Positions 24,571 through 34,028 of a stretch of DNA of 64,000 bases are shown here, piece by piece. The stretch is taken from positions 1,736,001 through 1,800,000 of the forward strand of contig NZ_CP012196.1 of assembly GCF_001190745.1 (NCBI RefSeq). Reading direction: 5' to 3'. This DNA comes from Campylobacter gracilis. Lineage in GTDB: Bacteria; Campylobacterota; Campylobacteria; Campylobacterales; Campylobacteraceae. The translations under genes and the position numbers were made by a program. The notes below the pieces were generated by a model that saw nothing but the letters and a program-made list of their open reading frames with translations, was not told the DNA's origin and did not search any database. How positions within the stretch are numbered: position 1 is the first letter of the stretch; each line of letters begins with the position of its first letter.

Positions 24571-26724
24571 ATGAAATTTATTAAAATTTTACTTTTATCC
24601 GCGATCTTTAGCTCGCGGATATTTGCGTGCGCTCTGTGCGCCCTATACACGCCCACTGCGCACGTTAGCATTACCCCTGTCGCACAAGACGGCAAGATCG
24701 TGAGTCTGCATTTTTCGTGGCTTTTCTCTCAAAATTTTACCGACGTCATAATGCAGACCTACGATATAAATTCCAACGGCAAGCTTGAAAATAGCGAGCT
24801 TGCCGAGATAACTAAGGCGATGACCGATTACCTGACCCCCAAAAACTACCTTTGCGAGGCGGAATTCTACGATCAAGCGCCAAAAAACGCAAAGCCTGCG
24901 CTTAGCAACCTCGTAGGCACGCAAATTAAGGGAAATTTTAAAAATGCAATAAGCCTCGTCAAAAAGGGCAGACTCGTGTTCGAGTTCGATCAAAAGGTCG
25001 GCTTCGAGCTGCAAAATAACCGCGTTCTTAAAATTTCCATTAACGACGATCAGGGATTTTTCAATTTCAAAATGCTTGACGATAAGCCCATTAATCTGGG
25101 CGAGGGCTTTGTAGCGAAGCCTAATTCAAATTTAGCCACCACCTTTATAGAATTTAGCGGCGAAAAGCCAAAGATCGCAGATAAAAAACCGCCAATTTCA
25201 GGCGCGCCGAACTCCGATTTAGCGCAGGATGATCTTGCATCTAGCCAGCAGAGTCTTGCGGGCTCAGAGGATAAACTTGCGCAAAGCAGGCAAACAAAAC
25301 CTAATGCCAGCTCGGCGCGCAGATCGAACCAAAGATCCGTCGGCGATATCGTTTCGGAAGCTGCAGCAGAGGCGCAAAAAAATATCGCCGCTTCGGATGC
25401 TCTCGCGCAGATTAATAAAACAGCCAAAAAGGACGCGCAGGCAAAAGATGGTCCCGCAAATTCTGCGGCGTCTGTAGATAAAGACGCGGGCGAAAATTTT
25501 GCGGCGAGACGAGATAATTCTTTAAATTCTACGCAAAATTTTGCGACTCCGCCCGAGGAGAGTTCCTTAAATTTAGTGCAAAATAGCGCGAGCAAAAACG
25601 GCGCTGCATCCGGTAGCAGCGATATTTCAAGCGAGCAGCACAAAGAGACTGCGCTGGGATTTGTCGCGCAAAAGACGATGGATTTTATGAAAAGTCTCAA
25701 AACGGCGTTTCGTGCAAGCAGCGAGCATGCAAGCGCAAGCACCATCCTATGGGTCTTGGCGCTTTCTTTTATATACGGCTTTTTCCACGCGGCAGGCCCT
25801 GGGCACGCGAAGCTGCTAACGGCGAGCTATTTCTTAGCCCATGGCGGCAGCTACGTCAAAGCCTTTGGATTTGCCCTTAAAATCGGGCTTCTGCACGTCT
25901 TAGGAGCGCTCGTTTTGGTAAGTGCGAGCATGTTCGTGCTGCAAAACGTCGCAGGCATAGTTTCTGCAAACTCTGCCTCGATCACCACGAAAATTTCGGC
26001 GCTTCTGATCATCATTATAACGGCGCTCATCATCTACGACAAAGCTCGCCGCGTAAGATCGGGCGCCGGCCACGATGCGGGCTGCTCCTGCGCCGCTTGC
26101 GCTTCCGCCGCAAACACCGCAGAGACGGACGCGCACTTAAAAAATACAGCGTTTGCAAACGCCGGGAATTCCGCTGGCGCAGCGTCAAAGAGCTATAAAT
26201 TTTCTAAATTTAATATTCAAAGCGGCGAATCCGCGCAGTATTTAGATACTCAAAATTTAGACGCCGCAACGGCAGAGCTAAATTCAGATTCAAATTTAGC
26301 CGCAAATTTAGAGGAAAACTCGTCTAGCCAAAACAAGCAAAAACAGACTTTGAATTCTACAAATTCCAAAAACCAAACCTCGTCTCGCTCGCTGCAAAAT
26401 GGCGCGACTGGCGGCGGCGAGAGAGGGCGAGAGTGGCTTATCGCGCTTGCGGCGGCGCTCGTACCCTGCCCAGGTACGATCCTGATTTTTGTACTTGCCT
26501 TCAGCCTCGGAAGCTTCGCGCTTAGCGTCGCAAGTGCGCTTTTCATCGGTTTTGGAATGAGCGTCGTGATATTTTTAGCCGCACTTTTCGGCGCGAAGGC
26601 AAACGAGCTAAGCTCGAAGCGGCTCGTAAGCTTGAAGCTTTACATCGAATTTGCGGGGCTTTTCGTGATGTTCGGGCTCGGGATTTTTATGTATTTCATC
26701 TCAGACACCCTCAGGATACTGTAA
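24571..26724 (+). CDS. DUF1007-NicO (RcnA-like) fusion membrane protein
   Basis: This 717-residue protein joins two parts. After a signal peptide (ILLLSAIFSSRIFACALC) residues 20-197 are a periplasmic DUF1007 domain (AHVSITPV, FSWLFSQNFTDVIMQTYDINSNGKL). From about 390 comes a NicO/RcnA-type transporter with the hallmark HAAGPGHAK, helices on both sides, and LVPCPGTILIFVLAFSLG in the second half. Two low-complexity Ala/Ser/Asn-rich stretches (about 198-356 and 490-620) separate them and split the transporter; the second contains CSCAAC, a possible metal site. The family moves Ni2+ or Co2+. Placement three bases after znuA and behind a Zur-type operator suggests zinc-linked transport. ATG is chosen over an adjacent TTG. 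Confidence 0.85.
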   Translation: MKFIKILLLSAIFSSRIFACALCALYTPTAHVSITPVAQDGKIVSLHFSWLFSQNFTDVIMQTYDINSNGKLENSELAEITKAMTDYLTPKNYLCEAEFYDQAPKNAKPALSNLVGTQIKGNFKNAISLVKKGRLVFEFDQKVGFELQNNRVLKISINDDQGFFNFKMLDDKPINLGEGFVAKPNSNLATTFIEFSGEKPKIADKKPPISGAPNSDLAQDDLASSQQSLAGSEDKLAQSRQTKPNASSARRSNQRSVGDIVSEAAAEAQKNIAASDALAQINKTAKKDAQAKDGPANSAASVDKDAGENFAARRDNSLNSTQNFATPPEESSLNLVQNSASKNGAASGSSDISSEQHKETALGFVAQKTMDFMKSLKTAFRASSEHASASTILWVLALSFIYGFFHAAGPGHAKLLTASYFLAHGGSYVKAFGFALKIGLLHVLGALVLVSASMFVLQNVAGIVSANSASITTKISALLIIIITALIIYDKARRVRSGAGHDAGCSCAACASAANTAETDAHLKNTAFANAGNSAGAASKSYKFSKFNIQSGESAQYLDTQNLDAATAELNSDSNLAANLEENSSSQNKQKQTLNSTNSKNQTSSRSLQNGATGGGERGREWLIALAAALVPCPGTILIFVLAFSLGSFALSVASALFIGFGMSVVIFLAALFGAKANELSSKRLVSLKLYIEFAGLFVMFGLGIFMYFISDTLRIL

Positions 26725-26931
26725 TCGCAAGGTTTTAATGCAAATTTTAAAAAGCGGCTCGCGTGAAATATAAGTTTATGCAATGCGTTAAATTTTAAAT
26801 CCAGTGCAGATCTAATTTCAAAGAGTAAGATTTTAAAATTTTACGCCGCACGGACTGCGTAAATTAAATTTCGATCTCGGCTATTCATTATGCGGCGGAA
26901 TTCACTCTTTATAAATCACGTTAAATTTTGC

Positions 26932-26937
26932 TACAAT
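26932..26937 (+). promoter_or_regulatory. Predicted -10 box upstream of the DUF3137 gene
   Basis: TACAAT after a T-rich stretch (TTAAATTTTGC), 29 bases before the ATG, fits a Campylobacter sigma-70 -10 element. Confidence 0.45.
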
Positions 26938-26965
26938 ACTGGCGAAATTTTTATCAAGGATAGAT

Positions 26966-27916
26966 ATGTCGCCTGCTCTGCAAGATGTCGTTTCGCAGAC
27001 TTTAACCGAACAAAAAGCGTGCGCTAGAGCTTTTAATAGATACCGCTACCTCAGTATAGCCGCCTTTTTTACAGTCCTATTCGCAATAATGTCTCTAGAC
27101 GGCGTTAAAGCAGACACTCCTCTGATAAAAATTGCCGAATTTTTGGGCGCCCTGATCTTTTTTCCGATCTTTTGGATATTTTTTCTGCATTGCGCCGGTC
27201 AAAAAACCGAAGCGGAAATTCGCTACTACAAATTTTACAAAGAGATATTCGTCCACGCCGTAATAAACGATATGAACGCGGATTTAAACTATTATCCCTA
27301 TACCGGTATGCAAGAAGAGGAATTTCAAAAATTTAGAATTGGTAGGAAATCTGGGATCGAAAGCGAGGATCGGATTACGGGCGTGCACTGCGGGATTCAA
27401 TTTAGCCTCAGCGAGGTACATAGTAATAGTAGGTTTTACATGGGAACGGATAATCCGCTCATAGCGGCGATTGCGTTGATCAAAATATTCTACGATAACT
27501 ATATGGACTTTAACGGCAATGTATTGATCTGCGAACTCGCGAAAAAAACCTCGGGTAAAACGATAGTGGTAAGTAGGGAGCTAAACGCCAAGATCTTCGG
27601 CGAAAAAGAGATGATGGACGATGTGGATTTTATGCGCGATTTTCGCGTGTTTGCGGATGACAAAGTAGAAGCGCGCTATTTGCTAACGCCCGCGTTTATG
27701 GAGCGTCTGCGCGAAATAAATCGCGAAACGAACGGCGAGTTCAGCTTGAGCGCGGTATTTATGGATAAGCGTTTATATCTATTTTTAAAAGGCGCGCCGG
27801 ATCTTTTCGAAACTACGCTTTTTGATAGGCCCGCTAGCATAGAGCTCGCGCTCGAATACCAAACGCAGATCCGCAAAATTTTAAGCCTAATCGAAACACT
27901 TAAACTCACAAATTAG
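26966..27916 (+). CDS. DUF3137 family membrane-anchored protein
   Basis: A 316-residue protein with two adjacent hydrophobic helices near the N-terminus (YLSIAAFFTVLFAIMSL, residues about 28-45, and FLGALIFFPIFWIFFLHC, about 60-78) and a large cytoplasmic domain containing GKTIVVSRELNAKIFGEKE and a C-terminal part with FMERLREINRETNGEFSLSAVF. This matches DUF3137 (galanin-like) proteins, whose function is unknown. CAAGGATAG precedes the ATG. It seems to be transcribed on its own. Confidence 0.75.
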   Translation: MSPALQDVVSQTLTEQKACARAFNRYRYLSIAAFFTVLFAIMSLDGVKADTPLIKIAEFLGALIFFPIFWIFFLHCAGQKTEAEIRYYKFYKEIFVHAVINDMNADLNYYPYTGMQEEEFQKFRIGRKSGIESEDRITGVHCGIQFSLSEVHSNSRFYMGTDNPLIAAIALIKIFYDNYMDFNGNVLICELAKKTSGKTIVVSRELNAKIFGEKEMMDDVDFMRDFRVFADDKVEARYLLTPAFMERLREINRETNGEFSLSAVFMDKRLYLFLKGAPDLFETTLFDRPASIELALEYQTQIRKILSLIETLKLTN

Positions 27917-28515
27917 CAGGGCGCATTGCGGCTGAAATTTTGCATCGACTAAATTTAGGCCGGGCGGAATTTTTCGGCGAAGCATAATTTCGGCAAAACG
28001 TAAAATTTAATCAGCGGCGCAATCGCTCGGTAGTTGCCCGAAATTTAAACGGGCGATACGATTAGAGATATGAAGCACCCGCTAATAAATTTAAAGCAAA
28101 AGCACCCTCCGTGTCTAAAAATTTATAAAATTTGACCGCGTTTCGCATCGCAGCCTCTAGCTTTTAGTGCCAAACCTGCATAGCGGCAAAATTTAATCGG
28201 CAGCGCCCGCGATGATGAAATTTAAAAACAGATCCACAAGGACGAAATTTAAATTTAAAAACAAGTCCGCGACTAGAGTTAAATTTGACACGCAAACGGC
28301 GCTTACAAAAGCCGCACGCTAAAAGGTATCTGCCCGGACACATGCCGCAACGTACCTCAAGCGCCGGCTCTGCACGTACTCAAGTTCCGCCAAAATCCTT
28401 GCCGCGCGTTCCCGCGTCGCCTCATCAAACGCCGTCGTAGGCTGGATTGTAAATTTAAATTATAAAGAATTGTATGAGGCGAAATTTAAAATTCCGCCTC
28501 CTAAGCGGAAAAGGA
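27917..28515. other. Intergenic region between convergent DUF3137 gene and serA
   Basis: About 600 bases between two convergent genes. It contains the serA terminator candidate at 28476-28500 and otherwise AAATTTAAA-rich repeats, including two near-copies of AAATTTAAAAACA(A/G)(A/G)TCC around 28220-28265. No gene is supported. Confidence 0.5.
28476..28500 (-). terminator. Terminator-like hairpin after serA
   Basis: The arms GAGGCGAAATTT and AAATTCCGCCTC pair over 12 positions with one mismatch and almost no loop; on the minus strand an AT-rich tail follows. It lies 15 bases beyond the serA stop and fits an intrinsic terminator of the pheS-to-serA run. Confidence 0.6.
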
Positions 28516-30093
28516 TTAAAGCGCCGCGTAGCGCACCATTAGGCAGGTTTGAAGCGCCGCCAGTTTATCGAGCGTGCTTTTTTGCACTTCGGAATCGACC
28601 AAAATGACCGCCAAAGCGTCCCCCTCCTCGCCTCTGCCTAAGCGGAAATCCGCTATATTGATATTTTCGTCGGCTAGGATCGTGCTTACGGATTTGATAA
28701 CGCCCGGCACGTCGGTGTTTTTAAAGATTATCATCTTGCCTTTCGGCTTAAAATCGGTCTTAAATCCGCCGATATTTACGATGCGCTCCTCGCTTCCGTC
28801 AAAGACCGTACCCGCGACGTTTGAGATCGCTTCGTCGGTCATGATTTTTACCGCGATCTCGCTTTTATAGACGCTGTTTGTAAGCTCGCCGAAGCTCGTT
28901 TCAATCCCCTTTTCATCCGCAAGAAATTTAGCGTTGACGTAATTTAGCGAATCGCCCAAAGAATCGTGCAGCGCGCCTACGATGGCAAAAACGAGCATCG
29001 ATTTTAGATACTGAACCACCTCGCCGCTGCCCTCGATGCGAATCGATTTGATCGGGCCTTTGTTGATCTGCGCCGCAAGATAGGCCATTTTGGAGACCAA
29101 ATTTATATACGGCTCGATACCGCGCGGCAGATCCTCGAGCTTAAGCGGCAAATTTAAAGCGTTTGGATAGTTTAAGCCGCGCGCGGCGCTGATCGCCTGC
29201 TCTGCGGCTTCTCGGGCGATATTGCTTTGCGATTCGAGCGTATTTGCTCCAAGATGCGGAGTCGCGCTTAAATTTTCGATATCCAAAAGCTCGTGATCGG
29301 TCGCAGGCTCTTTGTCGAAAACGTCAATGCCGAGATACGCGATCTTGCCGCTGCGTAGATTGTTTGCGAGCGCTTTTTCATTATACAGCCCGCCTCTGGC
29401 GCAGTTTATTAGGCGTACGCCGTCTTTCATCTTCGCTATTTGCGGCTCGCCTACCATATTTATCGTCTCTTGATTTTTCGGCGTATGGATCGTGATGAAG
29501 TCGCAAGATAAAATTTCGTCGAAATTTTTCGTATATTTTACTCCGAGCTTCGTGGCCTTTTCGGGCTCGATATACGGATCGTAGGCGATGACGTTCATCC
29601 CAAACGCAAGCGCGCGAACCCCCACGCGCGAACCGATATTTCCAAAGCCGATGATGCCGAGACTCTTTTTATAAAGCTCGGTGCCGTACCATTTCTCGCG
29701 CTTCCAAATTCTATTAATTTTCAGATCGTTGCAGGAATTTACATATTTGCGCGCCGCATTTAGCAGATGGCACATAGTCATTTCGACCGCGGCGATGGTG
29801 TTTGCCGTAGGTACATTCATCAAAATAATGCCGCGTTTGGAGCAGCCGTCGATGTCGCAATTATCGACGCCCACGCCCGCGCGCACGATCGCTTTTAGCT
29901 TGGTGCCGGCGCCAAGGAATTTCTCATCCACCGCCGTAGAGCTTCTGGTGATCGCAACATCCGCATCGCCTAAAATTCCGTAAAGCTCGCTCTTGGGCAC
30001 GCTCGTAGCGTCGATTACTTTAACGTCCGATTCTTGCTTAAGCAGATCAAAACCAATTTTGTGGATTGCGTCGCAGACTATGATAGTTTTCAT
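28516..30093 (-). CDS. serA: D-3-phosphoglycerate dehydrogenase
   Basis: The 525-residue long-form SerA makes 3-phosphohydroxypyruvate, the first step of serine synthesis. The NAD-binding loop is LGIIGFGNIGSRVG (about residues 140-153), with LINCARGG near 230, and the catalytic His in ATPHLGANT (about 280). An intervening ASB domain and a C-terminal ACT domain (KNTDVPGVIKSVSTIL ... NIADFRLGR, from about 455) follow; the ACT domain may bind serine. I start at MKTIIVCDAIHKIG, preceded by AAAAGG; an upstream in-frame start adds ten poorly fitting residues. It follows rpsA, as in C. jejuni. Confidence 0.95.
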   Translation of the reverse strand: MKTIIVCDAIHKIGFDLLKQESDVKVIDATSVPKSELYGILGDADVAITRSSTAVDEKFLGAGTKLKAIVRAGVGVDNCDIDGCSKRGIILMNVPTANTIAAVEMTMCHLLNAARKYVNSCNDLKINRIWKREKWYGTELYKKSLGIIGFGNIGSRVGVRALAFGMNVIAYDPYIEPEKATKLGVKYTKNFDEILSCDFITIHTPKNQETINMVGEPQIAKMKDGVRLINCARGGLYNEKALANNLRSGKIAYLGIDVFDKEPATDHELLDIENLSATPHLGANTLESQSNIAREAAEQAISAARGLNYPNALNLPLKLEDLPRGIEPYINLVSKMAYLAAQINKGPIKSIRIEGSGEVVQYLKSMLVFAIVGALHDSLGDSLNYVNAKFLADEKGIETSFGELTNSVYKSEIAVKIMTDEAISNVAGTVFDGSEERIVNIGGFKTDFKPKGKMIIFKNTDVPGVIKSVSTILADENINIADFRLGRGEEGDALAVILVDSEVQKSTLDKLAALQTCLMVRYAAL

Positions 30094-30117
30094 TAAATTT
30101 AACCTTTTGAAGTAGGT

Positions 30118-30141
30118 CCGCAAGGCGGGGGTGCCTTGCGG
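30118..30141 (-). terminator. Perfect hairpin between rpsA and serA
   Basis: CCGCAAGGC and GCCTTGCGG form a perfect 9-bp GC-rich stem with a six-base loop. It starts six bases after the rpsA stop and ends about 25 bases before the serA ATG. No U-tract follows, so it is more likely an mRNA processing or partial attenuation site that sets rpsA expression above serA. Confidence 0.6.
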
Positions 30142-30147
30142 GAGGAA

Positions 30148-31815
30148 TTATTTATTTAGTTGATCTTTGATTAGATCCCCTAGGCTTTGCTTCTCGTCGT
30201 CGTTGCTATTGATCTCGTTTAGCGCCTCGCGCTCCTTCTGATGAGCCAGTCTGCGCACGCTTAGGCGGATTCTATTTTTCTTCTCGTCGATGAAAGCGAT
30301 CGCAGCCTCGATCTCGTCGCCTACTTTTAGGCTATCTACGCTTACGTTGCCAAGATCTTCCTTGCGGATAAGCGCGTCGATACCGCCTCCAAGCTCGACA
30401 AAAATTCCGAACTCTTTAATATCGCGGATCTTGCCTTTTACGACATCGCCTTGATTGTGACTCTTGGCGTAATCGCTAATAGGACTATCGCCGAGCTCTT
30501 TGTGGTTTAGAGAAATTTTTTGAGTATCTTTGTCGATCTTAATGATCTTAACCTCGATCTCATCGCCCACTTTGAATAAATTTTTGCACTTCTCGCCGCG
30601 ATCCCATGAAGCGTCTTCATTATGCAAAAGTCCCTCTACACCGTCGATCCTCACAAACGCGCCGAAGTTTGTAATCGTAGTGACGCTACCTTTGAGCACG
30701 TCGCCCACTTTATGCTTAGCAACGAACTCGTCAAACGGCTTTGTAAGTAAATTTTTAAGGCTTACGCGCAATCTGCGCTCGCTAGGGTTGATCTCTACGA
30801 CCTCAACGTCAAGCTCCTCGCCCTCGCTGATAAAATCTTTCGGATTTTTGATATTTTTATCCCACGAAATTTCACTGATATGCAAAAAGCCCTCGATGTC
30901 GTTGCCAAGATCGACGAACGCGCCGTAAGGCTCGATATTGCTTACTTTTACGCGGATAGTATCGCCCACTTCCAGGCTATCTTTGATCTCGTTCCAAGGA
31001 TCGGGCATCGCCTCTTTTATCGAAAGAGAGAGATGTTTTTTATCGTTGTCGTATTTGATAACTTTAACCGGAACCTTATCGCCCTCTTTGTAGAGCGAGC
31101 TTGGATTTACAGGACCTTTGTATGAAATTTCGCTGTAGTGCACGAGTCCGTCCACGCCGCCTACGTCTACGAACATACCGTAGGTGGTGATTTTTTTTAC
31201 GACGCCTTCGATAATGCCCTCAGTAGCGATTACTTTCTCGATCGCCTCTTTGCTTGCTTTGCGGTCCTCATCAAGTAGCTTCTTGCGCGATACTACAATG
31301 CTTTGTTCGTCTCTATCAACTTTAATGATCTTTACCTTGAAATTTTTACCGACGGCGCCATTTGGATTTTTAAGCGCGCTTTGCGAGCGAGGCATAAAAA
31401 ATTCCACATCATCTGCATTAGCACAAACGAAACCGCCCTTATTAAACGATAGAATTTTAACGTCATAGACATTCTCTGCGTTTTCGTCATAGGAGTCGAT
31501 GAACGCCTTTACTTTTTCCTTCTTTAGAGCCTTTTTATACGATACGACCGGGCGACCGCCTCTGCTTCCGATAATAGCGACTTTGATGTCATCTCCTACA
31601 TTAACCTGCGGGTTTCCTTGCTCGTCGCTCACTTCGGCGGCGTCCAAAATGCCCTCCGACTTCCTGCCTACGTCTATGAAAACCTCGCCGTCCTTAAGGG
31701 CGATAACCTTACCTGTGACAACCTCGTCGCGAGACTTCCCGGTGTCATACTCCTCTAACAATGTCGCAAAATCTTCCTCTGCGTGGTTTTGAACCTTCTC
31801 GTTCACCTCAGCCAT
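30148..31815 (-). CDS. rpsA: 30S ribosomal protein S1
   Basis: The 555-residue protein has six S1 RNA-binding repeats, recognisable by their strands: VTGKVIALKDGEVFIDVG, VVKKITTYGMFVDVGG, VKVSNIEPYGAFVDLG, VTTITNFGAFVRI, IRDIKEFGIFVELG, plus a more diverged second repeat. S1 brings mRNA to the 30S subunit. The length matches Campylobacter S1. It sits between ispH and serA as in C. jejuni, with a 112-base gap upstream that could hold its own promoter. Confidence 0.96.
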   Translation of the reverse strand: MAEVNEKVQNHAEEDFATLLEEYDTGKSRDEVVTGKVIALKDGEVFIDVGRKSEGILDAAEVSDEQGNPQVNVGDDIKVAIIGSRGGRPVVSYKKALKKEKVKAFIDSYDENAENVYDVKILSFNKGGFVCANADDVEFFMPRSQSALKNPNGAVGKNFKVKIIKVDRDEQSIVVSRKKLLDEDRKASKEAIEKVIATEGIIEGVVKKITTYGMFVDVGGVDGLVHYSEISYKGPVNPSSLYKEGDKVPVKVIKYDNDKKHLSLSIKEAMPDPWNEIKDSLEVGDTIRVKVSNIEPYGAFVDLGNDIEGFLHISEISWDKNIKNPKDFISEGEELDVEVVEINPSERRLRVSLKNLLTKPFDEFVAKHKVGDVLKGSVTTITNFGAFVRIDGVEGLLHNEDASWDRGEKCKNLFKVGDEIEVKIIKIDKDTQKISLNHKELGDSPISDYAKSHNQGDVVKGKIRDIKEFGIFVELGGGIDALIRKEDLGNVSVDSLKVGDEIEAAIAFIDEKKNRIRLSVRRLAHQKEREALNEINSNDDEKQSLGDLIKDQLNK

Positions 31816-31927
31816 ATGCTTCCTTTAAATTTATTTGTGCTTTTTTGAAAAGAACTAAAATGCGCGATTCTAGCTAAAATTTGCTTTCGATTTGATAAAT
31901 TTCTAAGAGTAAATTTGATAAGAGGGC

Positions 31928-32764
31928 TTATAAATTCTGTGTTAAATTTTCGATTCGCGCCACTACCTTTTTGATGATCCAATCAGGCGTGCTAGCTCCT
32001 GCGGAGATGCCGCAGAGGCTTTTGTTTTCAAACCAAGAGCGTTCAAGCTCGCTTTCGTTTTCTATGAGATAGCTGTCTTTGCAAAAATTTTGCGAAATTA
32101 AAAAAAGCTGTTTGGTGTTGGAGGAATTTTTCCCGCCTACGATTATCATCACGTCGGCCTTTTGTGACAGGCTTTTTACGGCCTCTTGATTCTCCAGCGT
32201 CGCATTGCAAATCGTATTAAAAATTCTCAGCTCCCTAGCGCGCTGCATCAAAAAATCCGCGATTTTAGTAAAGCTTTCTATCTTTTTCGTAGTCTGCGAA
32301 ACGAGCGCGACGCGAGGTCCAAGCTTGACGTCTTGCAGTTCTTTCGTATCCATAATCACGAATACGCGCGATTTTGCGTAGGATTTTACACCCTTTACTT
32401 CGGGGTGATTTTTATCGCCGAAGATCACGATGTCATAGCCTTCCGCGCTCATCTTTTCTACGATCTGCTGCGGCTTAGTCACGAAGGGGCAGGTAGCGTC
32501 GATGAGCTCTTTATTTTGCGCCTTTAATCTTTGCAGATCGTCCTTTTGGATCCCGTGCGTGCGGATGATGAGCTTTTGCTCGTCCTTGATCTCACTAACG
32601 CCCTCTAAGGTTTTGACGCCGAAATTTTGCCTTAGCCTATTGATCTCTTCGGAGTTATGTATGAGCTCGCCGATCGTAGCGGCCTCGCCGGCGCTTTCTG
32701 CGATCTTGATCGCGCGCTTGACGCCAAAGCAAAAGCCGTAGCTTTTAGCCATCTCAATCTTCAA
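31928..32764 (-). CDS. ispH: 4-hydroxy-3-methylbut-2-enyl diphosphate reductase (LytB)
   Basis: The 278-residue iron-sulfur enzyme catalyses the last step of the MEP pathway, giving IPP and DMAPP. The three Cys that hold the cluster lie in GFCFGVKRA (Cys12), DATCPFV (about Cys93) and NTICNATLENQEA (about Cys190); the proton-relay Glu is in NHPEVKG or the following segment and THGIQK is also conserved. Its start overlaps the aroA end by 11 bases. Neighbour order aroA-ispH-rpsA is conserved in Campylobacter. Confidence 0.96.
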   Translation of the reverse strand: MKIEMAKSYGFCFGVKRAIKIAESAGEAATIGELIHNSEEINRLRQNFGVKTLEGVSEIKDEQKLIIRTHGIQKDDLQRLKAQNKELIDATCPFVTKPQQIVEKMSAEGYDIVIFGDKNHPEVKGVKSYAKSRVFVIMDTKELQDVKLGPRVALVSQTTKKIESFTKIADFLMQRARELRIFNTICNATLENQEAVKSLSQKADVMIIVGGKNSSNTKQLFLISQNFCKDSYLIENESELERSWFENKSLCGISAGASTPDWIIKKVVARIENLTQNL

Positions 32765-34028
32765 CGCCGGCTCCGATCTGTCTTAAAATCGCGGCGAAGT
32801 TCGGAAACGACGTCGCGATACAATCGCTATCCTCGATGATCATCCCCGATCTTAAACCCAAAATCGCAAAGCTCATCGCGATACGATGGTCGCCGCACGG
32901 CGTGATGATCGCCGCGTTCGCCTCGCCGCCTTCGATCTGCCAGCCGTCCTGTAGCTCGCGCGCCTTAATACCGCAGGCGCGAAGCCCTTCGCAGGTTACT
33001 TTTATGCGGTCGCACTCCTTCACGCGCAGCTCGGCGGCATTTCTAAGCACGCTACTTCCCTGTGCACAGGCAAAGGCGATCGCAAGCGCAGGCGCCTCGT
33101 CTATAAGCCACGAGATATTTTCGCTCACCTCCACGGCGTGAAGCGGCGCGTAAGCGACCTCTATATCGCCGATCTGCTCGTAAATTTCGCTCGTTTTATG
33201 AAATTTTACTTCAGCGCCCATGCGTTTTAAAATTTCATACGCCTCTATGCGGGTTTTATTTAGCAGCATATTTTTTAGCACGATACACGAGCCGGGAGTT
33301 ATCGCTGCGGCGACGGCGAAAAAAAACGCCGAGCTGGGGTCGTTTGGGATAAAAATTTCAAACGGTTTAAGCGGAGAGCTAAGCGGCGCGACTTCGATCT
33401 CAAGACCGTTTTGCGAAATTTGCGCGCCCATCGCTTTTAGCATCCGCTCGCTATGATCGCGGCTAAGCTCGGGCTCACTAAATTTACACCCGCTGCCGCG
33501 CAAGGCCGCTAAAATAAGAGCGGTCTTGACCTGTGCGGACGCGATTTTGCTCGCGTATTCAAAATATCCGAGCTTTTGCCCGAGCACCGCAATCGGCGCC
33601 TTTTCGCCGCCTGCTCGTCCGTAAATTTTAGCGCCCACCTTGCAAAGCGGATCCGCAACGCGCCTCATCGGACGCTCGCTTAGATACCGATCGCCGCACA
33701 GCACGAAAAAGCCCTCGCATCCCGCCAAAAATCCCATAAATAGCCGCATCGCCGTACCCGAGTTGCCGCAATCAAGCGGAACGTTAGGCTCTTTGATAAT
33801 CTCCGGCGGAGTGATCAGAATTTCGCCCTCTACGCGCTGTACGCTAGCGCCCAAAAGCTCCACGATCTTTAGCGTATTTAGCGTATCCTCGGCGGCTAGA
33901 TAGTTTGAAATTTTACTCGTCTCCTCCGCTAGCAGCGAAAAGATCGCCGCACGGTGCGAGATCGATTTGTCCGCGGCGATATTTGAAATCTCCGCCCGCA
34001 AAGGGCTTGCTTGCGCAAAAATCCTCAT
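32754..34028 (-). CDS. aroA: 3-phosphoshikimate 1-carboxyvinyltransferase (EPSP synthase)
   Basis: The 424-residue enzyme joins shikimate 3-phosphate and PEP in the chorismate pathway. Motifs: DKSISHRAAIFSLLA near residue 20, DCGNSGTAMRLFMG near 86, DRYLSERPMRRVADPL near 110, and RVKECDRI near 335 with GDHRIAMSFAI near 385. It overlaps pheT by four bases and ispH by 11, implying translational coupling inside the pheS-pheT-aroA-ispH cluster. Confidence 0.96.
   Translation of the reverse strand: MRIFAQASPLRAEISNIAADKSISHRAAIFSLLAEETSKISNYLAAEDTLNTLKIVELLGASVQRVEGEILITPPEIIKEPNVPLDCGNSGTAMRLFMGFLAGCEGFFVLCGDRYLSERPMRRVADPLCKVGAKIYGRAGGEKAPIAVLGQKLGYFEYASKIASAQVKTALILAALRGSGCKFSEPELSRDHSERMLKAMGAQISQNGLEIEVAPLSSPLKPFEIFIPNDPSSAFFFAVAAAITPGSCIVLKNMLLNKTRIEAYEILKRMGAEVKFHKTSEIYEQIGDIEVAYAPLHAVEVSENISWLIDEAPALAIAFACAQGSSVLRNAAELRVKECDRIKVTCEGLRACGIKARELQDGWQIEGGEANAAIITPCGDHRIAMSFAILGLRSGMIIEDSDCIATSFPNFAAILRQIGAGVED

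Noticed and set aside
25050-25745. Minus-strand open frame of 231 codons
   Set aside because: Cys/Leu/Ala-rich antisense of the low-complexity linker of the NicO fusion; no start signal.
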